The notes under the pieces: model-generated
Database searches by the model: none
What the model was told of the DNA's origin: nothing
Seen by the model: only the letters and a program-made list of their open reading frames with translations
Assembly (NCBI GenBank): GCA_021234535.1
Contig: CM037837.1
Location: forward strand, 1,984,001-2,048,000
Direction of reading: 5' to 3'
Length of the DNA stretch: 64,000 bases
Source of the DNA: Stichopus chloronotus
Taxonomy: Eukaryota; Echinodermata; Holothuroidea; Aspidochirotida; Stichopodidae
In this document: positions 20,490 through 31,000 of the stretch, one piece after another
How positions within the stretch are numbered: the stretch's first letter is position 1
Layout: every line of letters begins with the position of its first letter
Made by a program: the position numbers and the translations under genes

Positions 20490-22129
20490 TTGTTGTTTTT
20501 GGCTAGAGGATGTCTGCTCTGTCAGGGTCTTTTTTATGAGGACCGCATTGTCCTTGGCAACTGGCAATGTTCGTGCGATATAGACAAAGTATCACCATTG
20601 TTTTGTGTAAGATAGCAGACGACAAAACACTGTCGATCTAGTACGTTTTCATTGTATTCATCCCCGGTGATTTTTAAGATTGACCATGTTTTATGTGTAG
20701 GCTCGGGTAATACAGTGGCAGTCACCTGACTGAAATGGGCCAATAGGTGTTGAGGATTCTTCCGAAGTATATATGAATATACATTTATGATATAAAAATG
20801 TGCTTCAAAGACTTAACAAAGTTCGGGCACAGAAAAAAAAACACAGAAAATTTCTTGGTTCATGTAAGGAGGACCCTATAACCCTCACTTGCGAACAATT
20901 AGAGAATTGTCTCATCTAATATCCAAGGTCTGTACAGTAGTCTTTTTTAACGTCTGATGATTGGCTCAAAAGAGCAAGAATATTTATAGTCTAAGGAAAA
21001 GGAGTATACTGTGTGCTACAGAGTGCAACATGAATTTTAATAGCTTACAGTCTGTACGCAGATTGAGTCGGGAGTCCAACTGATAGTTCGCAGAGGTTGG
21101 TATTACGAATGCAGTCAAAGCTGCCATCCATGAGTAAAACTGTCGTGTGGGCTTCAAGAACCACTGTTCAGTCGTTTCACTTATTCGCTCGATTCTGCTT
21201 GTTGCTTTTCTCCCTCCCGTCACCCGAAACATATTCAGAAGGAAAGGTAAATTTAGGGCACATTATCTCAAGCTGCTGATATGGCACTTTTCCTAAAATT
21301 CGCCACCGGTCTATGGCCATCATGAATCTATGATTACTGACAGACACTGTGATTACTCCTGGTATGGTGCGCATGTGCCCAGTACTGTACTTAGCAGAAT
21401 AGTTCATTAGTGACACATTGACCTCAGGATTGGTAAAAAAAAAGTCAATGAAATATCAGAAGTAATCATAACTTCCATCTAACTTAAAAAAGGGTGTTTT
21501 CGCGAAGCTCTGAAGTCATCTTTTAGCACAATATTATACATTATTACACATTTTTTTTATTCGGACTGATTTTGGTTACTCTGTCTGAATTACTAGGGGT
21601 CAAAACAATATGCTTGCCCCTGGACATTTTCTTTCGTGGGGCAATTGCTAGCCCTGCACCCCCCCCCCCCCCACCCACAGAATCGACTCCTCTTGAGCGT
21701 GTAGGTATATTCGACTGTAATAGTTCACCCATGGAGATCAGCCTTCCGATTGTTTCATAATATAAGTTGCATGAATTCAATTTAATAAATTGTAAATAAA
21801 AGTCGAATAAATACCCCTCATAGAAATATATATTGACCCCGTGTGAAATTCTATAGATATTTGTGATTTTTTTTTGGGGGGGGTAGACTTATTCACGTGG
21901 TACCATCTAGGCAGAGTGCCACCAACGGCTATTTGTATGTAGTACCACCACAAGGTGGAACATAGCACACGGAGATTTTTTTTTGGGGGGGGGGAGGGGC
22001 GGCAAAAGGAAGGCCACTCAGACTGTAGGGAAGGGCGAATTGTGTTTTTAAGAGTAGTGTTTCAAAAGTTTATTTTTCAAAAAAAGAAAAGGTGAATAAA
22101 AGTATGATGTACATTATTTGCCTATTTTT
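20490..22129. other. Intergenic DNA right of the LINE
   Basis: No gene recognised. There are poly-C and poly-G runs near 21660-21672, 21875-21883 and 21985-21993. The open frames seen are short and unsupported. Confidence 0.5.
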
Positions 22130-22421
22130 TTTATCTTGGGGGTTTCTAGGAAAAAACGTTTGGGGGTAAAATTATTGTAATTCCTCTATTCCCTCTTCCA
22201 CCTGGGGTAAAACAAACCCTGATTGATCCACGTATTGCGAAAGCTTACTTTGTATGGAATGTTCAACTGTGAAAGTGAAAGTATACTACAGCTTTTCTTG
22301 GTCATCCCTACAAGAGAAGATCACGTGACCTTTAATACCCGTTTTAGGGGATTATATGCAAGCTCGCTCACGTCAGACACATTTTTTATATTTTGCGGAA
22401 ATGACATCAGTGCCTAGCTAG

Positions 22422-22429
22422 TATAAATA
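22422..22429 (+). promoter_or_regulatory. TATA box of vault-RNA copy A
   Basis: TATAAATA lies 30 bases before the inferred RNA start at 22452. Equivalent TATA-like words sit about 30 bases upstream in copies B (25070), C (26995) and D (27933). Confidence 0.55.
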
Positions 22430-22451
22430 TTTTTCGTTCAAAGACTACCTA

Positions 22452-22574
22452 GGGCAGGCTCTCAGCTCTGGGGATACTTCGTCACTCTCATAAGTACAAC
22501 AATTCTCGGCAACAGAATCGTCGTCAGGTGGGTTCGGATCCTACAGTTTCCCCTCGCGCCATCCTGCTCCTTTT
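22452..22574 (+). ncRNA. Vault RNA-like gene, copy A
   Basis: Vault RNAs are short Pol III transcripts bound to the vault ribonucleoprotein. This copy has the family's 5' core in order: terminal-stem strand GGGCAGG, box A TCAGCTCTGGGG (22462-22473), the conserved TACTTCG word just after it, box B GGTTCGGATCC (22531-22541), and the closing strand CCTGCTC directly before a TTTT terminator (22571). Human vault RNAs have TTTAGCTCAGCGG-TTACTTCG and GGTTGTTCGAGACC in the same arrangement. Box A begins C-T-C-A rather than T-T-T-A and box B has G for A at one position, so it may be weaker than B, C and E. A tRNA-derived SINE is the alternative, but no tRNA fold fits. Confidence 0.7.
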
Positions 22575-22822
22575 AATTTTTCCGGAAAAAATGTGCAGAC
22601 ATAAAGATGGGAACTGTTGACGAACGAAATAACCTCAAGAAAAGAAAAAAAAAAAGAAAGAAAACAGTTGATACCAGTGTGCTAGATGTCTTGCTGTGAG
22701 TAACCCTAACGTTCAATATAGCGTGACGCCTCCCTGTTTTATCATTTATCCAGGCCGCTTGAGGCTGTATGTCATAATTGCGGCCACGAATTTGTAGATT
22801 CTCTTAATTGTTTATCTATTAG

Positions 22823-23606
22823 CAGTGGCGGCGCCAGGATGTCAGACTTGGGGGGCAAACTGAGGGCAGAGGAAAATGTTGGGGGGCAAAGATTTTCGCG
22901 CCCAGCGCGAAACCGAGCGCAAAGCGCGAGGCCTTGCGGGTGGAGTCCAGGAGTCCGCCTTAGGGCCCCTGGTGGGGTCCAGGGGCAAAGTCCCGGTGGG
23001 AGTCCAGGGGGCAAAGCCCCATGAAGCTCTGAGTTTTTAGCATATCTCTGGGTGGAAAATTAAGCCCCAAGAGAGGTATATTATTTATTTTTATATTATT
23101 TATTTTTTCGGTTGACCGTACTCCAAGGTTCCCAACTTTTTCTTTGGGAGTACCATTTCACATTTACGCGGTACCACCGAGTACACACACATACACACAC
23201 ACACATAGGCTACATACACTTCCATTCAATTCCTATATTTAGGAAAACGACATTCCTATATTTAGGAAAACAACCACCTACCCGCCCTTCCCTTATGCTG
23301 GACGGTAAACATTCCAGAGAAAATTGGTCTGACCAGGCTGGCCTACTGTTGAAGTGGCTACGGGCGTGATATGAATAGGCCTACTGGCAGCCTGTTTAAC
23401 ATAAATTAGGCATTAATCAATCATGGTTCCCCGGAAGCTGTTCTTATTCAGTCCAATGCCAATGCATAGTTTTGTGATTAATTTTGGATGAGTGCAAGAT
23501 TTGATTGGGAAGGGTAGAGCAACTGGGGGGCAACTGGGGGCAAGGAAACAATCTGGAAGGGCAAATGTCCCCTCATGCCCCCCCCCCCCCCGTAGCGCCG
23601 CCACTG
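22823..23606. mobile_element. Non-autonomous hAT-type transposon, 784 bp, with 8-bp target duplications
   Basis: The terminal inverted repeats are CAGTGGCGGCGC at 22823 and its complement ending at 23606. The flanks carry a perfect 8-bp direct repeat TCTATTAG (22815-22822 and 23607-23614), the hallmark of hAT insertion. The interior is G-rich on the left and C-rich on the right, with words such as CGCGCCCAGCGCGAAACCGA and a (CA)n run near 23184; no transposase is present. It split the spacer between vault-RNA copies A and B. Confidence 0.9.
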
Positions 23607-25069
23607 TCTATTAGGGATATTTAACTTGGAAGATTTTCAAATATGAATAAGACATTGCTAGTGCGTCTAAATACTAATTTGTTTAGCTAATTTGCTTATT
23701 TTGCAATCTCAGTAGTAACTCACCTTTCTGTTAGGAGATTTCATGAACCCAAAGAAACAGACGTGGGCGCAACTTAAGTTTACTTCGTAATGTAATGTTC
23801 AGACCAATACTTTGACTCTGCGACCTCACACTACCCGACGGAGAAAGAGAGGAAAATGGGAAGTGGAGGCCGGACTTTGATACTGGTTGGCAGCCTACTT
23901 GGAAAAATGCTGACAGCTGCAGTTGTGGATGGACGGACCCGGTCAGAATTGCTGTATCCCTTGGCTTGGATCTTTACTCAAAGAAAACGTGCATGCACGT
24001 GACGTCTGAACCGGGACAGGCCCGTCAAGGTTTGAAGACAGAATAAAGACTATGTGGGCTAATTCACCTCTACCATCTAACCGGAGTGCCACCATCAGTT
24101 AACACGTAGCGTACTGATTTTTTTTTGTTTTGTTGGGTGAGGGTTAATAAAGGCCTTTGAGACTTCACTGAGAAAATAGCACTTATATTGACGTCTCCTC
24201 TTTCAAACTAGCTATTCTTTCAAAAATATAGAGGTGAAAATTTATTATAAATATATTGGCCTAAATCATTTGCCTGTTGTTCTTATAATTATTTTATTTT
24301 TTTTTTCTTTTTGGGCGAGGGGCAAGGGGAGTAGCGAAATCTTTGGGGACTACGCCCCCTCACACAATGTAGAATTTTTCGGCCTGATTGACCCACATAT
24401 TGCGGATGCTAACTCACCATGGAATGTTTAACCAACCAGGCCATCCGAGGGGCAACTCAGTGGTTCAACATAGTTTAAGAACAGTACTATTACTGTCTCT
24501 GACTATTGTCACTTTGCTTATCCCTTGCCTAGGGCTATTCGGCCGGCCATACACTTTACTTCACCAGCTATTCTCTCCTTTATAATTTCACTAATCGTCC
24601 ATCAGTCCAACCGACATACAGATCCCCGCATAAAGCTCCCCCCCCCCTTTTTTTTTCTTACGCTTTACCTGAATCTATCATTCCCCGTATCTGTCGGTCG
24701 CCTGACTGCTGTCAACCCGAACAAAAAAGAAGGGGAGGGGGAAAATCGTGGTGCGTGAATGAGAATGTACTAGACACTGTGTGTATATAGGTGATATGGG
24801 GCCTGCTTTGCTTGGCCAAGACAAGAGAATATCATGTGACCTCCACTACCCTTTAAAAGGGATTATTTACGAGCTTGCTAATTCTGCCTGTCTATTATGT
24901 CAACACCAAATTTTGCTATTTGTTTACAAATTAATCAGCTCTATACATATGGTAAATAGCAGATAAGGAAGCATTGTAAGAAATATGGCGTTTAATCCTT
25001 TTCAGAACATCTAAAACACGATTCCTAATCCTCTAAGTCAAATGTTCTATTTCAGTCGAAGCAGTGTAG

Positions 25070-25077
25070 TATATTTA
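25070..25077 (+). promoter_or_regulatory. TATA-like box of vault-RNA copy B
   Basis: TATATTTA is about 30 bases upstream of the inferred start. The preceding 100 bases (for example AACACGATTCCTAATC and GAAGCAGTGTAGTATAT) are shared with copy D, which suggests conserved upstream elements or recent duplication. Confidence 0.5.
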
Positions 25078-25100
25078 TTTTTTCGTACTAAGACACTACG

Positions 25101-25219
25101 GGGCAGGCATTTAGCTCTGGGGATACTTCGTCAAACACATTGGTTTAACAATTCTCTGCCCAAGAATGGTCAGTAGGTTCGAATCCTACAGTTTCCCCAC
25201 GCGCCACCCTGCTCCTTTT
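25101..25219 (+). ncRNA. Vault RNA-like gene, copy B
   Basis: A complete type-2 Pol III unit: GGGCAGG 5' strand (GGGGCAGG including the base before), box A TTAGCTCTGGGG from 25111, the GATACTTCGTC core, consensus box B GGTTCGAATCC (25176-25186) inside a GTAGG/CCTAC hairpin, closing strand CCTGCTCC and TTTT at 25216-25219. The 8-base ends pair as a terminal stem with one G-U. An inner stem GGGGATACT/AGTTTCCCC (8 of 9 pairs) closes the central region. A TATA-like box sits at -30. Of the array copies, this and C look best preserved. Confidence 0.78.
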
Positions 25220-25677
25220 CCTTGAACAATGAAAAGTGCAGAACTACCCTTGAGACCTCAAAAAAGGACTGTGTTCATCAAACAGTTACCTTGTGATGAT
25301 GTTGTGTGAGGAAACATAACGATACACCCAGTCTGCTTTACTGCACTAATCCCGTTGAAGTTAAAGATGTGATTAAAGCTTAAGTTATGTCGTAAACGCT
25401 CAGGTAATTTGTAGTTTACTCTCGAGTTGGTAGATTTTCATATAGGAACAATTAAGACAGGCCTACGTTTACGTCCGAATTTTGCCATCTCAACTTCACA
25501 TTTATGTTAGAAGATATTATTAACTCAGAGAAGCATACTGACAGTAGTCAGCTTGCGTTTACTTAAACAGACATAGGCTAAGTAATGTTTCAGGAGTAAT
25601 TTTACCTTCTATGTAACCATGACCATGATGCTACCTCACATAATCGAGAAAGAGAGGAGTGGAGAAAGGGAAGGGTC

Positions 25678-25845
25678 ATAGGCGTAGCAACATGATTTGG
25701 AGTAGGGTGGGGGGGGGGGGCAAACCGCACAGGATGAGAATCATATTTATGCCCCCTAATTACACAAAAACCGAACAGAAATAGGGTGAAGGATTTGGCA
25801 TGTGGTATAAAGAGCCCCCGCTAGTGTTTAGAGACAAAAGTTCAG
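25678..25845. other. G-run-bearing transposon relic between copies B and C
   Basis: GGCGTAGCAAC followed by a run of G resembles the left end of other G-rich hAT-like relics in this window. No right end or target duplication was found. Confidence 0.3.
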
Positions 25846-26437
25846 GGAATTTTTTTTTATTTATTTATTTATTTTTATTTATATCATATTTTACCAGGGT
25901 AGCCCAATCAACATAAAGTTGCTCTTCCCTGGGGCCCTGGGTTAAACAACAATAACATACAGTATAGGAGAAAAATAAAGAAACGAATTATAAAAGTTAA
26001 AAGCCTAAGATATCAAAAATTAAACATAACACAGAAACAGGAGACCTAACATAAAAAACAATAAAAGTACAGTAGTTGAATAAAGGATTGAAATGGTTAA
26101 AATTTAAAAGTAAAATTACCGCTAAAGAACATGAAACAACTCACAAGTGTAAAATGAAAGAAACAGATTAAATATTAAAAATAAAGAATGAATGTACATG
26201 AAACAGTTAATCATTTGGTACTTGAAACGTGTTTGCAGAGGATTTTTTGTCTTAGTTGTCTTTTGAAAGCATCAATTGCATTATTGTTTCTTATTTCTTC
26301 ATGAATACTATTCCATGATGTAGTTCCTCTCACCGTGAAAGATTTTGCAAAGAGTGACGTTCGACATCGAGGCAGTAGAATTTGATGACAATTGAATGAT
26401 AGTTTATATAAATCATTTCTATATCTGTTATATTGTT
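25846..26437 (-). mobile_element. 5'-truncated LINE, C-terminal tail and 3' end
   Basis: On the minus strand 26222-26430 encodes NRYRNDLYKLSFNCHQILLP, then RTSLFAKSFTVRGTTSWNSI and DAFKRQLRQKIL to a stop, the typical end of a non-LTR reverse transcriptase. The 3' untranslated part carries CAGGGTAGCCC-type sequence and ends at 25846-25876 in a (TAAA)n/poly-A tail. The element is a short insertion of about 590 bp lying between vault-RNA copies B and C. Confidence 0.82.
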
Positions 26438-27026
26438 TTTTTTGGGGGGGGGGGGTTCTAGCGAAATTTGGGGGTTAAATTCCTCGGTTTTCTCCATCCC
26501 AACCTGTAGAACAGCCCCTCATTGATCCACGTCTTGAGAATGATGACATAATTTGGAATGCTCAACTAAGTAAAAAGTTATACTGCCTTCGACTATTACC
26601 ACTAGCAACTCCCTGCTAGTAGGCCTGCTACTACGTTGCACCTCTTTGGAATTTCCTGTATGGCCGAAGTTAATTTTTCGTAGCGGGGTGTTATGCTATT
26701 GTTCGCTTTGCGTGCAGAACAAGATCATGTGACATTCACTACCCGTTTTAGGGGATTGTGTATGACCACTTGCTAGTTCTGCCTGCTAGATTCTATCCTG
26801 TGTCACGACCGAGTTTATGCCAGATTTTACTGTTTGCTTACATTAAGAACTCTACGTATGGTAAAAAGTAGGAAAAAAAGCATGACAAGAAAAACCGCAT
26901 TCTTAAGTTTGTTTCATATCATCCTTTCCAGCCCATCTAAGACACATTTCTAAATCCTCTAAAGCGAGTGTTCCATGGGAGTGTCAGCAGTACAGTATTA
27001 GGGCTTTTTGTTGGCCTCTTCATTCG

Positions 27027-27147
27027 GGGCAGGCATTTAGCTCTGGGGATACTTCGTCAATGTCATTGGTACAACAATTCTCTTGAAAAGAATAGTCAAG
27101 TAGGTTCGAATCCTACAGTTTCCCCATGCGCCACCCCTGCTCCTTTT
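27027..27147 (+). ncRNA. Vault RNA-like gene, copy C
   Basis: Same layout as copy B: GGGCAGG with a preceding G, box A TTAGCTCTGGGG (27037-27048), GATACTTCGTC, consensus box B GGTTCGAATCC (27103-27113), inner stem strand AGTTTCCCC, closing strand CCTGCTCC and TTTT at 27144-27147. The central variable region differs from B (TCTTGAAAAGAATAGTCAAG here), as is usual between vault-RNA paralogues. A weaker TATA-like TATTAGGG is at about -30. Confidence 0.77.
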
Positions 27148-27965
27148 CCCGCTCCATTTGAATGTGCAGAACTACAAATACCAATTGTTGTAGGAGGAAA
27201 AGACCTCTGCAAAGGAAATAAAGTTGATAAAAGTCTGTTGATGACTTATTGTGTGGAACAAAGTTACGGGGTTCTGCTCATCTTACGTTTACTTGACTGA
27301 AGTGTGTTTCAGACCATACTGATTTTCCTTGAAACTGATAAAATCTTGGTCTTGACTCCCTATAACCGAGATAGACACAATTTGAGAATTGGAGGGGAGG
27401 GGGACGGACGGATACACATAGCTCCCGGGCTGAATGGTGATGGCCAGCAGAATTAGTTCATAATCCACGAAATTAGCAGTTTGCAAACTTAAAACAGTAG
27501 TTTTATTATGCCATACATTTGTGATTTACTATCCGATATGTTTTATGCAACCAGGCAACCCTAGCTTTTGCATTCAAATGCATGAACTTGTTATAACAAT
27601 TTTTTAACTTACTTGCATATGTCAGTATTAGCTGCTTCGTGCACACGACCGCATGCAGTGGAAAGTCGGACTTCGATATTGATTTGGTAGCCAGCGACTT
27701 GCCAGCTGTAATCGTAGATCGACCCGGTCAGACCAACCCAACCGTGTCGTATCCCTTGGCTTGGATATTGTTCAAAGGAAACATGCATTCAAGGCAGCCT
27801 GAACTGAGAGAGGCCGGCCCAGGGTTGAGGACAGTGAGAAATATAAGAAATATTGCATTTATTCCTTTCCGGAACATTTAAAACACGATTCCTAATCATC
27901 TAAGTCACATGTTCTCAGTAGAAGCAGTGTAGTATATATGTATTTTTTTGTACACACAGTTTACG

Positions 27966-28084
27966 GGGCAAATATTTAGCTCTGGGGATACTTCGTCAAA
28001 CACACTGGTTTAACAATTCTCTGCTAAAGAATAGTGAGTAGGCTCGAATCCTACAGTTTCCCCACCCGCCACCCTGCTCCTTTT
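27966..28084 (+). ncRNA. Vault RNA-like gene or pseudogene, copy D
   Basis: Box A (27976-27987) and the TACTTCG core are intact, TTTT is at 28081 and TATATATG is at 27933, but the 5' strand reads GGGCAAA, so it no longer pairs fully with CCTGCTC, and box B has C for the second T (GGCTCGAATCC, 28041-28051), a position normally invariant in Pol III box B. It is probably weak or dead. Confidence 0.6.
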
Positions 28085-28090
28085 ACTTGA

Positions 28091-31000
28091 CCATTGAAAT
28101 GAACAGAACGATACCGATCGATAACTGGTGCTGGAGAAAACAACCACAGGAAAAAAAGGACTGCTGGTATTAAACAGTTAGCCGGGGTAGGCTGGGAGGA
28201 GGGAGGGATGATCAGCCTGATTCAGTTGGGGGAGGGAACTGGTTTCCCAGTATTTTTGTTACTGAAAAACGAATTAGCAGTGCAATTTACACAAGGCTTT
28301 CATGAAGGTGTGAAATCCCAGAGCCTGGCTTCCAGAACGTTCGGCATATTTATTTCACGCAGCACTGATTGGCAATACGCCTCTCCGAACAGTCAATCAC
28401 AAGATGGGATATCTACAATGTCATAGGTTTTCAAAACAATGTTCCTCTATTTTTACAAACCCTAATTAACCTGAATTAAAAAAAAAAGATAATAAATTCC
28501 AAAAAAAAGTATCGCTTGTCAATGCCAACTAAGGCTGTTTTCGATTAGAACCAATACTTTACATCACTATTTAAAAGTACGTCAATTCTACTACTTAAAA
28601 AGGTCATTTTCATTTTTTTTCCTCTTCAAGAATTACTGCGTCGCTTCGTTGCGTTAGATTATGTTCAACCGCCTAGTACCTAATTTTCACTTTTATTTTC
28701 AAGCTTAAAATGGGTCATTATCAACCAATAATAAAGAGGGGCTAAAGGTAAGTTCACCCCCTCCCCCAACTGTTCCGCCAGAATAAATGAAGCAGGACGT
28801 ATAATTGATTATGATTCCTGTATCATCTCAACCCATCTGATATGTATTACCTTCTTTCATACATTGATTTTTATCTCATGAATTGAGAAATCTAACCCAT
28901 GGAAATCCCGATTTCAAGGTTGGGTACAGGCAGCTTTGAACACCTGGGAAATGCCATTTGGACCATGGGGGGGGGGGGTGAAAACTCAAAAATTTTCTTG
29001 TCTTCTTCGCTCCAAACAATTGTCACTCGCCACTTAGATGGTTCTACCGAGACTCAGCCTTCTCCAAGCCATTTTTTTTTTTGTTAACCTTTTATTTTAG
29101 GTTAATGGGTGCAGGTGTTAAAAAAGTCAATTTTGCACCGTGATTGGTCAACTGAGAAGGGCAAAAATGATCCTTTTTAGGCAATGGGGAGGGATACCCC
29201 TCCCCCTTAGTTCTCTCCTCATGCCACGTATCTATGGACTGACTGATTTGAAATTCTGTCTTAAGTCCTGGTAGGGGGAGTCCTAGTCCCCTTGTACCCG
29301 CCCCCCCCCCCTTAGGACGACGGTCAAGAATAGGGACGGTGAGTCGATTTTCCCCCTCACAATAGAAAAAAAGAACTGGTTACGTCCAATGACCAAATGT
29401 ACCCTGACCACGGTTGGTTATGTAACGTTGATACAGCGTTGTAATGCAGTAACGCAGTAATGGTATACTGAAGTACTACCCCATTATGATACAGACAAAA
29501 AACACTTACTGAATCACCTTTGGTGGTGTCAGCCTTCACTCATACTACAGGTAACAGCAAACCGTTTAAATTAGCATCATGAGTGTCATGACTGGATCAC
29601 AGTGGAGACGTGAATGAAGATGGCAAGTGTCCCCCCCCCCCCCCCCTCCTCCTGCAACGGTTTTCGTAGTGTCAATAGTGAAAGGCTACCTGAGCCTATA
29701 GGAAGACAATTCGCGGCGATCTATAGGGGTATATTAAAGGAGAGTTTTAAGGTACACTCAGGAAGCTGATCATGTAAGTGACGGTGGGCGCCACTTAAGG
29801 TTCGCCTTCTTTCCGCAGGGGACGATGCACCTACGGCGACACTGTTGGATCATGATGATATCAACGACAGTGATGACATGCACATGACATTATTTCTCGA
29901 AGTTGTTAAGAATTTATCAGAACAGCTACGTTATAAAATAGTTACACACGACCCCCTCGGTTATAAATACCTTTGTGTACAGCGATGCTAAATATTTAAT
30001 CTGCAATATGGCCTGCGTATGATGAAACTTTGGACTCGAACTCTGAATTAACGTTTATTGAAGGCTAAACCATGATCACGATTAACGTCATATAAAAGTA
30101 AATGCCAAACCTTAAGGTGATTTTATTACGTCATTTGGTAAATAGACCTATAAGTGCCTGAGATAAAATTGACTGACGGTGCGTGATGATAAACTATTTA
30201 AAGGTGTTTGCAGTGGTGGATCCAAGCCTGTCCGTGGAGGGGCCAAACTTAAGTTACAGTGGTATATGGGGAAGGAGAGTACAATTTCTCTATACTAACT
30301 GAAATGCCACTTCAGATGCAATTTGGTTCAAAGAAAATTTACAATTGTGGAGTTAATTTTCTTCTAAACAAGATTCTTTATCATATTTATAAATGTTATA
30401 ATCAAGTTTTCTTTCCGCCATCGGACAGAAAATAGGACCATGACCTATTTTGAAGCCATCCCCCCCCCCCCCCCCCCCTCGGAGCCGTGCTTGCACATTA
30501 TTATCAAACAGAAAGAGAAGTAAGGGCGGAGAAGCCTAAAGTGATTGCGTGGGTGGGCCAAAAGTAAAAGCATTGAAATTTCATCTTCAAAAGTATGGTA
30601 AGGCTTTTAATTCCACCATTCAGACAATCTTGGAAAATAAAATAGGTTTCAGATGGTTAATTCGGCCATATGATTTCAAATTCTTCTGTCATAATGACAA
30701 AAACTGTCGAATACGATAATGTAGTTGTTGACAGTTGTCATTCAAATCACCAGTGTGCTTCTTTGAACAAGCCAATGGGAAGTATACTATAGTACTGAAT
30801 ATTCAGGTCACAAAACAACTCAGGATCACCGACGCCGCATTGTTGTGATCATTTCGTAGGTTATTTGTAAATACAATGCTTAATTTCACCAAATACTATA
30901 ATTCCTGATACCGACCAAAGAGCGACAACTTGAGTAGTATGTTTTTTGATACACAAGTGAGATCTGTACTGTTGCATATTCATTATGAAGACGCTTATAG

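Larger units (their letters stand above)
22130..28090 (+). repeat. Diverged tandem array of vault-RNA-bearing units
   Basis: Blocks recur in the same order: an X block with GATTGATCCACGTATTG-like sequence (22220, 24385, 26520), a Y block like AAGATCATGTGACC (22317, 24828, 26724), a vault-RNA-like gene (22452, 25101, 27027, 27966), a Z block (about 23730, 25500, 27270) and a P block with GGACTTTGATA..CCCGGTCAGA..TCCCTTGGCTTGGAT (23873 and 27667). Diverged copies are consistent with old tandem duplication. Distances between the RNA genes are about 2.65, 1.93 and 0.94 kb; removing two transposon insertions gives about 1.86, 1.34 and 0.94 kb. Confidence 0.75.
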
